Origin: Collinsella sp. TM09-10AT
GTDB taxonomy: Bacteria > Actinomycetota > Coriobacteriia > Coriobacteriales > Coriobacteriaceae
DNA: 64,000 nucleotides
NCBI RefSeq assembly: GCF_003436275.1
Contig: NZ_QSOP01000004.1
Location: 62,001 to 126,000, forward strand
Direction: 5' to 3'
Shown here in pieces: positions 19,701 to 28,309 of the stretch. The stretch's first letter is position 1; each line of letters starts with the position of its first letter. Position numbers and translations under genes: made by a program. The notes beneath the pieces are model-generated. The model saw only the letters and a list, made by a program, of their open reading frames with translations. It had not been told where the DNA came from and searched no databases.

Positions 19701-20221
19701 GCGCCAAGCTCGATACGTGTATGGAGCTCGTGCACGGCGCACTCGACGGCGGGCATCGCATCCTGTTGTTCAGCCAGTTTACAGGTATGCTCGATATCAT
19801 CGGTAAGCGCTTGGCCAAGGAGGACATCGCCTTCCTTAAGCTCACGGGCGCTTCGTCTAAGGAGAGCCGCGCCAAGATGGTCGCGCAGTTCCAAGCGGGC
19901 GAGGTTCCGGTCTTTTTGATTTCGCTCAAGGCGGGCGGCGTGGGCCTTAACCTGACGGCGGCCGACGTGGTCATCCACTACGACCCGTGGTGGAACGTGG
20001 CGGCGCAGGACCAAGCGACCGACCGCGCGCATCGTATTGGCCAGCAACATACCGTGACCGTGTACAAGCTCATCGCCAAGGACACGATCGAGGAGCGCAT
20101 CATGCAGATGCAGGAGTCCAAACGCGACCTGGTCAACAGCGTGCTCGGCGGCGACGGCATCTCCTCGGCGCTGTTTACCCGCGAAGATGTTCTGGCGCTG
20201 CTGGGCGGCGACGGGCGCTAA
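16757..20221 (+). CDS. SWIM zinc-finger SNF2/HepA-type DNA-dependent ATPase
   Basis: About 1154 residues. A SWIM zinc finger of form CxC..CxH lies at about residues 78-91 (CDCPAAYRYPGMCKHA). The middle third is a poorly conserved SNF2-associated region. The C-terminal SF2 ATPase has LADDMGLGKTLQM near 715, VLDEAQYIKN near 815, LTGTPIENRLSELW, and QATDRAHRIGQ near 1085. These proteins remodel DNA- or RNA-polymerase complexes; the exact bacterial role is unsettled. I chose ATG 16757 over GTG 16739 because GGAGG at 16747-16751 is correctly spaced for it. It directly follows dnaE. Confidence 0.9.
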   Translation: MAQGTFVQALRKEAALSGTFMKGRSLMLNGAVLSIEDSGSRFSKNVTVEGTVRGSRGDLYKTHVALDMDEHEVIDYDCDCPAAYRYPGMCKHAIATALAYLDASGAEPVEGLRTPVRTFTAQPKQPARAASVAPAVNPNFPFPAPVPTSPSLMAALSDLSDARMDELASMRRKLAGAVDADAPKAALEPSLVPYYNPLFADRFSWALEFRIRCGSVSYVVKDIDGMADAYVRGGTFSYGKKLTFVHSPEAFDETSAKLLNLVATTVAYLDDITSSRSASYDFARSGFVAERQLPLSEHSIVYVLDLLRGQTISFEPAWSRGMTTHRTYDVAVELSPQGEDEASAKRPPLLAAKIAPAAGGSYDLRLPADMYCFASGDAAYLVDTRRARRTDAAFAQHAAPFLSRLLPCRTPAHIAAEQVGEFCRMALPILRDYTDLTAPAALDTVAPEPSFAMAIGVGDGLVTCKITVTYGDWSADLFSLGAPGSPFEEQRPGVPPRDEVAEFRVMDTAALYFDFYKGGLAFEERDDESLFCLLTEGLSALSELGEVMLSDRLRQVSVRPAPKLSVRATVKSNLLDVELGASGLSAADLAVYLDSYKRHQTFARLTSGDIVRLDEGARAAFGLAEDLGVDAVDLLDGVSLPASSTLFVDSMLARTPALEADRDAAFRRTVERLDTLGKMDFTVPASLKATMRGYQVDGYQWLGSLEHLGLGGILADDMGLGKTLQMIAHILARVEAGDTKPTLVVCPASLVYNWTAELERFAPSLDVCAIVGAKAQRRVQIAGVAEHSVVVTSYDLMRRDIDEYVEQDFARVVLDEAQYIKNPLTQVARAAKRLPAGVRFALTGTPIENRLSELWSIFDFLMPGLLGTRESFAKRFESPVEHAEGDSAARLQALVSPFVLRRVKEDVVADLPEKIEDTVMAQLTGEQRKLYLANQDRIAQQVQHREAGEFKKDKLKVLAELTKLRQICCDPRLHYEDYKAGSAKLDTCMELVHGALDGGHRILLFSQFTGMLDIIGKRLAKEDIAFLKLTGASSKESRAKMVAQFQAGEVPVFLISLKAGGVGLNLTAADVVIHYDPWWNVAAQDQATDRAHRIGQQHTVTVYKLIAKDTIEERIMQMQESKRDLVNSVLGGDGISSALFTREDVLALLGGDGR

Positions 20222-20371
20222 CCCGCTCGGGTGGGGCCGCCAGGGCGGATAGCGCACGCTGCCCCATCGTCCCCGCCCGTTATGTGTTCATTTGCAATGC
20301 CGTGGATGGTTTGTCTGCCTTTGGGCATAAGAACCATCAAGAACATTGGCACGTCAGCAAAGGAGAACATC

Positions 20372-20734
20372 ATGGCGAAATTCTTTAAGGACCCCGACGG
20401 TAAGCTCATTGCCGCCCTTGGCAACGACGTTGCAACCCCTGCCGGTTGCACGGAACTGACCGCAAACACTGAGGACGCGGCGCACGAGAAGCACGTGCCT
20501 GTTGTCGAGACCGAGCGCGACGGTCACGTGATTCGCGCACGCGTTGGCTCGGTCGAGCACCCCAGCCTGCCCGAGCACTATATTGAGTGGATCGCCCTTG
20601 AGGCCGAGGGCCGCTTAGAGGTCCATTACCTTGAGCCCGGCATGAAGCCCGCGACGTTTTTTGCCGGCGGTTCCAAGACCGGTACCGTCTATGCCTACTG
20701 CAACCTGCACGGGCTGTGGTCCGCGACATTCTAG
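20372..20734 (+). CDS. dfx: Desulfoferrodoxin / superoxide reductase
   Basis: 120 residues starting MAKFFKDPDGKLIAAL, behind AAAGGAGA. The catalytic Fe centre ligands are visible: EKHVPVVE, HPSLPEHYIEW with two histidines, and YCNLHGLW supplying the cysteine and last histidine. It reduces superoxide to peroxide with electrons from rubredoxin or similar donors and is typical of anaerobes. The N-terminal desulforedoxin Cys4 site is incomplete (single cysteine in PAGCTEL), so this is a one-iron neelaredoxin-like form. It is monocistronic, with a terminator after it. Confidence 0.92.
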   Translation: MAKFFKDPDGKLIAALGNDVATPAGCTELTANTEDAAHEKHVPVVETERDGHVIRARVGSVEHPSLPEHYIEWIALEAEGRLEVHYLEPGMKPATFFAGGSKTGTVYAYCNLHGLWSATF

Positions 20735-20780
20735 GAGCGCGCCCCCGCTCGGGGTATCATAGCTAGCATATGCACATGCG

Positions 20781-20814
20781 AGCGCCGACTGCATCATGCG
20801 GCCGGCGCTTTTAC
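20781..20814 (+). terminator. Intrinsic terminator after desulfoferrodoxin gene
   Basis: AGCGCC / GGCGCT stem with an internal pairing region, followed by TTTTAC. Confidence 0.65.
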
Positions 20815-20851
20815 TACGATTTCGATGGTTTACGACGGAAAGGGCTGAGCC

Positions 20852-22825
20852 ATGAAGCTCGCGCTTGCACAGATCGATATGCGCCTGGGTGATATTGAGG
20901 GCATTTGCGGCCGCATCGAGGACCAGGCTCGTCTGGCCCACGAGCGCGGGGCGCGCGTGCTGTGCGTTCCGGCTCCGCTCTTTATGGGCGCCATGCCCGG
21001 GGGCCTGGTGGGCACTGCCGACTTTGAGCACGACATGCTTGCCGGCTTGACTGGTGTCGCCGAGCGTATCCAGGAGCTTGACATGATTTGCATCGTGCCC
21101 GCGGCGGTTTCGTTTGAGGGCCAGCCGCTGCTCGACTACATGATGCTCAAGGACGGTCATGTGGTGCCGGCGCGTTCGAGCATTGCCCTGCAGCGTGGTG
21201 AGAACAACGACACGCGTTGGGCGCCGCCGGTGTTCGACGTGGACGGCGTGCGCATCGCCGTGATTTTTGACTTGGACCGCGAACTCGAGATGTTGCCGAC
21301 CGGTGTTGACCTCATTGCGTATTTCCAATTCAACGCGTTTGACATGACCGACCGCGAGACTGCCGCCATTGCCGCCGTACGCAGCGGCGCCTACCGCAAG
21401 ATCGCATCCAAGCGCAGCGTGTGGTTTGCCTGCATGGCGCCGGTCGGTGCCTATGACGAGTCGGTGTATACCGGCGGTTCGTTTGTGCTCGACGACTGTG
21501 GTCGCGTGGTGGCCCAGGCGCCGTGTTTTGAGGAGAGCCTGCTGGTTCAGGAGATTCAGCGCGGCGTGATGCTCGATGCCCTGGAAGATCACGAACTGCC
21601 CGAGTTCCGTTCCGAGGAGTGGCTGTGGCAGGCGCTGGTGCTCGCCGTGCGCGACAACGCCCGAGCCCACGGTGCGTCGCGTGCTGTGGTGGCACTCGAG
21701 GGCGACTTGCCGTCGTCCCTGCTGGCGGCGCTGACCGTCGACGCTCTGGGCCCGCGTAATGTGATTGGCCTGGTGCTGGGGCGCAACCGTATCTTTACGC
21801 CGGCGCAGGAAGAGGCCGAGGCTGCCCGCTGTGCCGCCGTCCGCGCCATCGCCGAGCGTCTGCACATTCGCACCGTCGAGCGCGATGCACCGGATGCGGC
21901 GCGTGTGCTCGATCGCGACGTGTCGGCGGGCGATGCCGAGCGTCTGCGCTCGCGCACGCTGGGCCTCATGCTGGAGGACACGGCGCTCGAGCTGGGTGCG
22001 ATGGCGCTGAGCCCGCTGTCCAAAACCGAGTACGCGCTGGCGGCGCCGGCGCTTTGCGGCGGCTACCAGGGCGATTACGCGCCCTTTGGCGATGTGTACC
22101 TGTCGACGCTTGAGTTTGTGGCGCGTGTGCGCAACCGCACGTCTGCCGTGGTGCCCCAAGAGCTCGTGACGCTCAACGCGGTGGAAGATTGTATGGAGCG
22201 AGTGCTGGCGCAGGCGCTCTCGACGCTCGACGGTCCGGTCGATATGCTCGACCGCGCGGCACAGCTGCTCGGCGGGCTTGAGCCGGGTGAGGTCGATGGC
22301 GCGCTCGAGGCGCACGTGGACCGCAATCGATCTTTCGACGACATCCCGATGGCCGCTGGCAAGCCTGAGGCCTGCTCGCTGCTGCTGATGCTCGTGCGTC
22401 AGGGCGAGGCCGCCCGCCGCATGCTGCCGACGGCGTCGATCGTCTCAGCCCGTTCGTTTGTCGAGCGCGCCTGGCCGTACATGCTCGCGTGGTCCGACCT
22501 GGGGCTTAACGGCAAGGAGCGTATGACGGTCGATTCGCTGGCGCGCGCCGAGGTGCGCCGTTTTGCTGACGAGGATACGAGCGAGCGCGTGCGAAACGAG
22601 ATGATGGGCGTGCTGGGCGAGCTACTGGGTATTTCGCCCGAGCAGATGGAGGAGCTGCGCTCCGAGGACGGCCAGCGCCGCCTGCACGAGGGTATGAAGA
22701 AGTTTGAGGGCGAGGTCCAGGACGCCATCGATAAGATGATGGGCGGCCAGGGTGGCCCGCAGGGTGGCCCGATGCCGCATCCGCCGGTTGATCCCCGACA
22801 GTTCCCCTTTTTCTCTCAAAATTAA
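20852..22825 (+). CDS. NAD synthetase-like two-domain protein with degenerate active sites
   Basis: 657 residues with the layout of glutamine-dependent NAD+ synthetase: an N-terminal nitrilase-like domain (MKLALAQIDMRLGDIEG) and a C-terminal ATP-pyrophosphatase domain. Key residues are changed. The nitrilase glutamate (PEL) is PAPLF at 40-44. The cysteine of the usual iCeD block is phenylalanine in AVIFDLD, and the usual lysine-bearing KxxLP block is replaced around VPARSSIAL. In the synthetase domain the P-loop SGGxDS reads LEGDLPSSL near residue 282, although flanking blocks are retained (LTVDALGPRNVIGLVLG; LSPLSKTEYAL). The C-terminus adds a Gly/Gln/Pro-rich tail. The frame is intact, so it is maintained, but amidotransfer or NAD synthesis looks unlikely. 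The true function is unknown. A structured repeat follows 17 bp after the stop. Confidence 0.8.
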   Translation: MKLALAQIDMRLGDIEGICGRIEDQARLAHERGARVLCVPAPLFMGAMPGGLVGTADFEHDMLAGLTGVAERIQELDMICIVPAAVSFEGQPLLDYMMLKDGHVVPARSSIALQRGENNDTRWAPPVFDVDGVRIAVIFDLDRELEMLPTGVDLIAYFQFNAFDMTDRETAAIAAVRSGAYRKIASKRSVWFACMAPVGAYDESVYTGGSFVLDDCGRVVAQAPCFEESLLVQEIQRGVMLDALEDHELPEFRSEEWLWQALVLAVRDNARAHGASRAVVALEGDLPSSLLAALTVDALGPRNVIGLVLGRNRIFTPAQEEAEAARCAAVRAIAERLHIRTVERDAPDAARVLDRDVSAGDAERLRSRTLGLMLEDTALELGAMALSPLSKTEYALAAPALCGGYQGDYAPFGDVYLSTLEFVARVRNRTSAVVPQELVTLNAVEDCMERVLAQALSTLDGPVDMLDRAAQLLGGLEPGEVDGALEAHVDRNRSFDDIPMAAGKPEACSLLLMLVRQGEAARRMLPTASIVSARSFVERAWPYMLAWSDLGLNGKERMTVDSLARAEVRRFADEDTSERVRNEMMGVLGELLGISPEQMEELRSEDGQRRLHEGMKKFEGEVQDAIDKMMGGQGGPQGGPMPHPPVDPRQFPFFSQN

Positions 22826-22842
22826 CTATGGGATAGGGGCAA

Positions 22843-22991
22843 GGTTACGCGGTTTTGCCAAACCGCGTAACGAGTCGACGCTGCGCGAGCCCCTGCCGGT
22901 CAATCTGCCGCTCAAACCGTCGCTTGCGTACAGAAGTACGCGGCGCTCCTCTTTCGCGACACCTTGCCACGGCAGGGACTCGCTCGCTGAC
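22843..22991 (+). repeat. Structured 3'-UTR element, family I copy A
   Basis: 149 bp. Hairpin P1 is at 22844-22871 (GTTACGCGGTTT / AAACCGCGTAAC). Conserved box CGACGCTGC follows. P2 pairs 22885-22898 with 22970-22983 (one mismatch), enclosing CAATCTGCCG-TCAA, a hairpin P3 with an AGAA loop, and CTTTC-CACCTTG. It ends CGCTGAC. Two other copies (59815, 63017) share the boxes but have different, still complementary stems. It lies just after a stop codon on the same strand. Confidence 0.8.
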
Positions 22992-23049
22992 TTATGCTCA
23001 ACCTATGGTTCAACCTTGCTTGCTAGATACGGTCTCTGTTGTGTTATTC

Positions 23050-23065
23050 TAGAACAGACGTTCGT
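23050..23065. promoter_or_regulatory. LexA/SOS-like box upstream of ruvC
   Basis: TAGAACAGACGTTCGT contains GAAC-N4-GTTC, the core of the actinobacterial SOS box (consensus close to CGAAC-N4-GTTCG). It lies 55 bp before the ruvC start, next to TATTCT (-10-like). ruvCAB is a known SOS target in actinobacteria. Confidence 0.7.
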
Positions 23066-23119
23066 GAATGATGCTCGGGGCCTTGCCTTGTGCTGTATTT
23101 GTGACGAGGGGAGGTTGGC

Positions 23120-23641
23120 TTGGTCATTTTGGGTATCGACCCCGGTTTGGCCCATACGGGCTGGGGGATTATCGAGGAGCGACGTGGCGAGGTTCGCTGC
23201 CGTGCCTACGGTTGTATCGAGACCAGCGCGGGCAGCCCGCTCGCGGTGCGCCTGTCGCATATCGCCCATGACCTTAAGGATGTCGTCGAGCGTTATCGAC
23301 CCGACACGGCTGCTGTCGAGAGCATCTACTTTGGCGCCAACGTTCGTTCGGCCATCCCCACGGCACATGCCCGCGGCGCTGCGCTTGTGGCGCTTTCGGA
23401 GTGCGCGCTCGAGATCGGCGAGTACACGCCTATGCAGATTAAGCAGGCTGTTGTGGGCACCGGAGCCGCGGACAAACGGCAGGTCGCGTATATGGTTCGT
23501 ACGCTCACGCAGCTCGACCACGACCCGCATCCCGACCATGCCGCCGATGCCCTGGCTTGCGCCATCTGCCACGTAAACCTCAGCCGCACCCGTGCCCTTA
23601 CCGGTGGCGAGTTCTATCAACAGAGAGGAACCGGATACTGA
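23120..23641 (+). CDS. ruvC: Holliday junction resolvase RuvC
   Basis: 173 residues. The acidic active site is complete: GIDPGLAHTGWG carries the first Asp, AAVESIYFGAN the Glu, and DHAADALACA the last acidic residues. RuvC cuts Holliday junctions held by RuvAB. The start is TTG 23120 behind GAGGGGAGG, because no ATG or GTG gives the invariant N-terminus. The stop TGA overlaps the ATG of ruvA (TGATG), so translation is coupled. The SOS-like box upstream suggests DNA-damage induction. Confidence 0.95.
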   Translation: MVILGIDPGLAHTGWGIIEERRGEVRCRAYGCIETSAGSPLAVRLSHIAHDLKDVVERYRPDTAAVESIYFGANVRSAIPTAHARGAALVALSECALEIGEYTPMQIKQAVVGTGAADKRQVAYMVRTLTQLDHDPHPDHAADALACAICHVNLSRTRALTGGEFYQQRGTGY

Positions 23642-24261
23642 TGATTTCCCAGCTCCATGGAACGCTTGTCGAGGCCACGATGAGCTCGGCCGTCGTCGAC
23701 GTGTCGGGCGTTGGCTTTGAACTCGGCATCTCGGGCAGCACTGCGGCCACGTTGCCGACGCCCGGCGGCGAGGTCCGCCTCTACACGCGTATGCAGGTGC
23801 GCGAGGACGCCATGACACTTTTCGGTTTTTCTTCAAAGGATGAGCGCACGATGTTCGACCGGCTCGTGTCCGTCTCGGGCGTTGGCCCGCGCTTGGCGCT
23901 CGCCGTACTTTCCACCTATACCGTGGGACAGCTGTATTCCCTGGTGATGGCCGAGGACGACAAGGGCATGGCCAAGGTGCCCGGCGTGGGCAAAAAGACC
24001 GCCCAGCGCCTCATCTTGGAGCTCAAGAGCACCTTTGCCAAGGACAAGGGCTTTGTGCCGGTCGATGCGATCCCCGGTCAGGTTGCGATGCCCGTGCCCG
24101 CCGCCGCTCCTTCGGCGATCGATGACGCCCGTGCGGCACTCCTTTCCATGGGCTTTAGCCCGCAGGAGACCGATGTCGCTCTGAGCGGGTATGATGGGCA
24201 GGATATGCGTGTCGAGGATTTGCTCGGCGCGGCGCTTAAGCGACTCGGAATGGATGCGTGA
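23641..24261 (+). CDS. ruvA: Holliday junction DNA helicase subunit RuvA
   Basis: 206 residues starting [12 protein letters not shown], the expected N-terminus of the OB-fold domain. Two helix-hairpin-helix motifs follow ([14 protein letters not shown] and [17 protein letters not shown]), then a flexible linker and a C-terminal domain III ([21 protein letters not shown]) that contacts RuvB. RuvA tetramers bind Holliday junctions and load RuvB. The start overlaps the ruvC stop, and the stop overlaps the ruvB start. Confidence 0.96.
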   Translation: MISQLHGTLVEATMSSAVVDVSGVGFELGISGSTAATLPTPGGEVRLYTRMQVREDAMTLFGFSSKDERTMFDRLVSVSGVGPRLALAVLSTYTVGQLYSLVMAEDDKGMAKVPGVGKKTAQRLILELKSTFAKDKGFVPVDAIPGQVAMPVPAAAPSAIDDARAALLSMGFSPQETDVALSGYDGQDMRVEDLLGAALKRLGMDA

Positions 24262-25328
24262 TGTGGGAAGCCGATGACTCTCAGGACCTGTGGGCGACGC
24301 CCGGCAACTCGCCGGCGGCATCCATGGCGCACGGCGAGCGCATGGTGGGCTCGGAGCTGACGGCCGAGGACCTCGATGTCGATCGCACTTTGCGCCCCCA
24401 GCGCCTGGACGATTACTGCGGCCAGGAGCATATCAAGCAGAGCCTGCGCGTGTTGATCGAAGCGGCGCAGAGCCGTGGCGAGACGCTCGACCACGTGATC
24501 TTCTCGGGCCCTCCGGGTCTGGGCAAGACCACGCTGGCTACGGTTATCGCCAACGAGCTGGGCGCTCAGATCAAGACCACGAGTGGCCCTGCCATCGCGC
24601 GCACCGGCGACCTGGCAGCCATCCTTACTAACTTGCAGCCGGGTGATGTGCTGTTTATCGACGAGATCCACCGCCTCAACCGTTCGGTCGAGGAGGTCCT
24701 GTACCCCGCGATGGAGGACTTTGCCCTCGATATCGTGATTGGCAAGGGTCCGGCGGCGCGCTCGATTCGCCTGGATATTCCCAAGTTTACGCTGGTGGCG
24801 GCAACGACCCGCTCAGGCATGTTGACCGGCCCGTTGCGCGACCGCTTTGGCATTTCATATCGCCTGGATTACTACACGGTCGAGGAACTCGCGCAGATTG
24901 TTACGCGCTCGGCGACTATCCTGGGCGTGACGATCGACCATCCCAGTGCACTCGAGATCGGCTCGCGTTCGCGCGGCACGCCACGTCTTGCCAACCGCCT
25001 GCTCAAGCGCGTGCGCGATTACGCACAGGTGCGCGGCAACGGCCCCATCGAGCTCGATATCTGTCGCCAGGCGCTCGAGTTCTTCGAGATCGATGAGCTC
25101 GGTCTGGACTGGATGGATATTCGCATTTTGGAGACGCTCGCTAAGACGTTCTCCGGTCGTGCCGTGGGACTTACGACCCTTGCCAGCGCGGTGGGCGAGG
25201 ACCCGGGCACGCTCGAGGATGTCTATGAGCCGTATCTGCTGCAGTGCGGGTTGATGATTCGTACGCCGCAGGGCCGTCAGGCAACCCTTCGCACCTTTGA
25301 GCACCTGGGGATTGAACCTACTGTTTAG
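24261..25328 (+). CDS. ruvB: Holliday junction branch-migration ATPase RuvB
   Basis: 355 residues. Walker A is [13 protein letters not shown], Walker B is [11 protein letters not shown], sensor 1 is [18 protein letters not shown] with the arginine finger, and a C-terminal winged helix ends [21 protein letters not shown]. RuvB hexamers drive branch migration on RuvA. ATG 24261 overlaps the ruvA stop; GTG 24258 is an alternative one codon upstream. It is the last gene of the ruvCAB operon. Confidence 0.97.
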   Translation: MWEADDSQDLWATPGNSPAASMAHGERMVGSELTAEDLDVDRTLRPQRLDDYCGQEHIKQSLRVLIEAAQSRGETLDHVIFSGPPGLGKTTLATVIANELGAQIKTTSGPAIARTGDLAAILTNLQPGDVLFIDEIHRLNRSVEEVLYPAMEDFALDIVIGKGPAARSIRLDIPKFTLVAATTRSGMLTGPLRDRFGISYRLDYYTVEELAQIVTRSATILGVTIDHPSALEIGSRSRGTPRLANRLLKRVRDYAQVRGNGPIELDICRQALEFFEIDELGLDWMDIRILETLAKTFSGRAVGLTTLASAVGEDPGTLEDVYEPYLLQCGLMIRTPQGRQATLRTFEHLGIEPTV

Positions 25329-25472
25329 GGCGCTTTGTTTTGGCGGGCTGTTGGGCTATCGCTGGGCATCGGGTAAACATATCGCCGTTCATCGGTTATG
25401 GGTGTTTTACTACTGCGCGCCCGTGCTATGCTGAATTGGTCTTTTTCTCATTCGGTAACGAAAGGACCGCCC

Positions 25473-27140
25473 ATGCCTACTGACATCGAAATCGCACGTT
25501 CTGTCACGCCGCTGCCTATTACCGAGGTGGCCAAGAACGCCGGCGTCGACGTTAAGCACCTTATTCCGTACGGCTTCGACAAGGCTAAGGTCGACTATTC
25601 GCTGCTCAACGAGCCGACCGATCACCAGGCCAAGCTCGTCCTCGTGACCGCTATCAACCCAACGCCTGCGGGCGAGGGCAAGACCACCACGACCATCGGT
25701 CTGGCCGATGGCCTGCGTCGTCGCGGCGTCAAGAGTGCCGTGGCCCTGCGCGAGCCTTCGCTCGGCCCCGTCTTTGGTGTTAAGGGCGGTGCTGCCGGCG
25801 GCGGCTGGGCTCAGGTGATCCCCATGGAGGATATCAACCTGCACTTTACCGGCGACTTCCATGCCATCGGTGCTGCCAACAACCTGCTGGCCGCCATGCT
25901 CGACAACCATATTCAGCAGGGCAACCAGCTCGGTATCGATGTTAAGCGCATCACCTGGAAGCGCGTCGTCGACATGAACGACCGTCAGCTGCGCCATGTC
26001 ATCGACGGTATTGGCGGCAAGGCCCAGGGCGTGCCGCGCGAGGACGGCTTCGATATCACCGTTGCCTCCGAGGTCATGGCAATCCTGTGCCTGTCCACGA
26101 GCATCAATGACCTCAAGGAGCGCCTGGGCGAGATTGTTGTCGGCTACAGCTATGCCGGCGAGCCCGTTCGCGCCCGTGACCTTAAGGCTCAGGGTGCCAT
26201 GGCGGCCCTGCTCAAGGATGCGCTCAAGCCCAATCTGGTGCAGACGCTCGAGGGCACGCCCGCGTTTGTCCACGGCGGTCCCTTCGCCAATATTGCCCAC
26301 GGCTGCAACTCCATCATGGCCACGCGTATGGCGATGCGCTTTGGCGATGTCGCCATTACCGAGGCCGGCTTCGGTGCCGATCTGGGTGCCGAGAAGTTCC
26401 TCGACATCAAGTGCCGCATGACGGGCGTTCGCCCCAGCGCCGTCGTGGTCGTCGCCACCGCTCGTGCGCTGAAGTACAACGGTGGCGTCGCCAAGGCCGA
26501 CCTCAACGAGGAGAACCTCGAGGCACTCAAGGCCGGCATGCCCAACCTGCTGCGTCACGTCGACAACATCCAGAACGTTTATGGTCTGCCCTGCGTAGTC
26601 GCCATCAACCGCTTCCCGACGGACACCGAGGCCGAGCTTGCGCTCATCGAGTCCGAGTGTCAGAAGCTCGGTGTCAACGTTAAGCTTTCCGAGGTCTGGG
26701 CCAAGGGCGGCGAGGGCGCGCTCGAGCTTGCCGATGAGGTCATGCGTCTGATTGAGCAGCCGAGCGAGCTCAAGTTTGCCTATGAGGACGGCGCCGATGT
26801 GGCCGACGCTCTTGAGGCCATTGCCACCAAGGTCTACCGCGCCGACGGCGTTGACTTTACGCCGGCCGCCAAGCGCCAGCTCGCCGAGCTGCGCGAGAAC
26901 GGCTTTGGCAACCTGCCGGTGTGCGTGGCCAAGACGCAGTACAGCTTTAGCGACAACGCCAAGGCCCTGGGCGCTCCCGAGAACTTCCGCATCACGGTGC
27001 GTGAGCTCAAGGTTTCCGCCGGTGCCCACTTTGTGGTCGCGCTGACTGGCAGTGTTCTGACCATGCCGGGCCTGCCCAAGGTCCCCGCGGCCGAGAACAT
27101 CGACGTCGACAACGACGGCAACATTACCGGCCTGTTCTAA
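25473..27140 (+). CDS. fhs: Formate--tetrahydrofolate ligase
   Basis: 555 residues, normal for the family. The ATP-binding loop is [18 protein letters not shown], and the family signatures [23 protein letters not shown] and [14 protein letters not shown] are present. It makes 10-formyl-THF from formate, ATP and THF, the entry to the one-carbon pool in many anaerobes. The downstream steps, FchA and FolD, are encoded 10 kb further on. The start ATG 25473 has AAAGGA upstream; the open frame before it has no family similarity. A terminator follows. Confidence 0.97.
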   Translation: MPTDIEIARSVTPLPITEVAKNAGVDVKHLIPYGFDKAKVDYSLLNEPTDHQAKLVLVTAINPTPAGEGKTTTTIGLADGLRRRGVKSAVALREPSLGPVFGVKGGAAGGGWAQVIPMEDINLHFTGDFHAIGAANNLLAAMLDNHIQQGNQLGIDVKRITWKRVVDMNDRQLRHVIDGIGGKAQGVPREDGFDITVASEVMAILCLSTSINDLKERLGEIVVGYSYAGEPVRARDLKAQGAMAALLKDALKPNLVQTLEGTPAFVHGGPFANIAHGCNSIMATRMAMRFGDVAITEAGFGADLGAEKFLDIKCRMTGVRPSAVVVVATARALKYNGGVAKADLNEENLEALKAGMPNLLRHVDNIQNVYGLPCVVAINRFPTDTEAELALIESECQKLGVNVKLSEVWAKGGEGALELADEVMRLIEQPSELKFAYEDGADVADALEAIATKVYRADGVDFTPAAKRQLAELRENGFGNLPVCVAKTQYSFSDNAKALGAPENFRITVRELKVSAGAHFVVALTGSVLTMPGLPKVPAAENIDVDNDGNITGLF

Positions 27141-27166
27141 GTCTGCTGTCCATAGCTGCTAGCCCG

Positions 27167-27202
27167 CCCCGCCGTGCCCGCAAGGCCCGGCGTGGCTTTT
27201 TT
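27167..27202 (+). terminator. Intrinsic terminator after fhs
   Basis: GCC.CGCCG.GCC pairs with GGC.CGGCG.GGC across a CGCAA-type loop, followed by TTTTTTAT. Confidence 0.8.
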
Positions 27203-27319
27203 ATCCTTAGGCCCGCGCATGTCTTGTAGATACCGACGGGCTCTGCCCATCATAGGCTTTTGCGCGGGTAGAATGCATGGATAACTTGAGGCTCACGCGC
27301 GACGGAAAGGAATCGTTGC

Positions 27320-28309
27320 ATGGATCAGGACAAGACAACCGTGATGGGCGGCTACGGTTCTGCGCAGGCTGGCGATAGCGCCGATGCGACCCGCGTTGTT
27401 CCCAACCCCGGTTATACCGACCCCGCCGCGACGCAGCCTTCTGCCGAGCCAACCCGGGTTATGGGCTATGGCGACACAGCGCGGGATTCTTATGCTGTAT
27501 CTTCGCAAGGCCCCTATGGCAACGCAGCTCCGGACCCGTTTGATTACGCGCCGCAGGATTCTTATGCCGCCTCGACGCCGAATCCCTATGATGACCTGCC
27601 GCAAAATCCCATTCCGCAGCCTCAGCAGACGACGTATATGCCTCGCACGGCGCAGTCTCGCTACGAGTCGCGCGAGCCGTATCGCGAGTACCCCAAGTCG
27701 ATTCCGCAATATGGCGAGGACGAGGAGAAGAAGCCGTCGCGTTCGTCGAGCGTGATCAAGAAGATCCTCATCGTGCTGGCGATCTTCTTTGCGCTGTCGG
27801 TTGTGTTTGCCATTGTGTCGGGCATGCTCAACAAGCGAGGGAGTTCAACGGCCGATACCGCTGCCGAGCAAACCGAGTCCGCCTCGTCTAGCACCGTCGA
27901 TCTGAGCGATATCCCGGGGCAGTACTGGTCCAACGCCAAGAAACTTCTCAAGTCGCGCGGCGCCAATCTTTCGAATGCCGTGGTCCTGACTGATGATGGC
28001 TCAACGCCCGTCATCGATGCCAACTGGGTCGTTACTTCTGCTTACTATAACGACAGCGGCAACCTCGAAATTCAACTCACGCACAAGAATAGCTCGGGCA
28101 ACTCGCCCGACGGCCAAAGCGGTACCGACAGCTCGAGTTCCAATACGCTGGAGGACTTGAGCAACAAGGCACAGGAGTTGGGAGACAAGGCGCAAGAGCT
28201 GGGCGATACGGCACAAAACCTGGGCGACACCGCGCAGAACTTGGGCGACATGGCGACGGGTGCCTGGAATGCACTGCAAAACGGCATCTCGGGCGCGCAG
28301 GGAAACTAG
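27320..28309 (+). CDS. Single-pass membrane protein with PASTA-like extracellular domain
   Basis: 329 residues. Residues 1-142 are a disordered, Tyr/Pro/Gln-rich cytoplasmic region with three similar sites, TTVMG, ATRVV and TRVMG, that look like threonine-phosphorylation or FHA-binding motifs. One membrane helix follows (KKILIVLAIFFALSVVFAIVSGML, N-in). The outer domain, IPGQYWSNAKKLLKSRGANL and onward, resembles a single divergent PASTA unit. The C-terminus has four 7-residue repeats (AQELGDK, AQELGDT, AQNLGDT, AQNLGDM) predicted helical. A role with a Ser/Thr kinase at the cell envelope is possible but not shown by neighbours. The stop overlaps the end of the convergent CDF gene. Confidence 0.6.
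   Translation: MDQDKTTVMGGYGSAQAGDSADATRVVPNPGYTDPAATQPSAEPTRVMGYGDTARDSYAVSSQGPYGNAAPDPFDYAPQDSYAASTPNPYDDLPQNPIPQPQQTTYMPRTAQSRYESREPYREYPKSIPQYGEDEEKKPSRSSSVIKKILIVLAIFFALSVVFAIVSGMLNKRGSSTADTAAEQTESASSSTVDLSDIPGQYWSNAKKLLKSRGANLSNAVVLTDDGSTPVIDANWVVTSAYYNDSGNLEIQLTHKNSSGNSPDGQSGTDSSSSNTLEDLSNKAQELGDKAQELGDTAQNLGDTAQNLGDMATGAWNALQNGISGAQGN

Noticed and set aside
22752..23576. 274-residue plus-strand frame spanning the repeat and ruvC
   Set aside because: It overlaps the family I element and ruvC in another frame and has no ribosome site or motif.
25329..25472. THF or other riboswitch upstream of fhs
   Set aside because: I could not find the conserved core of a known class; the region is short and unstructured.
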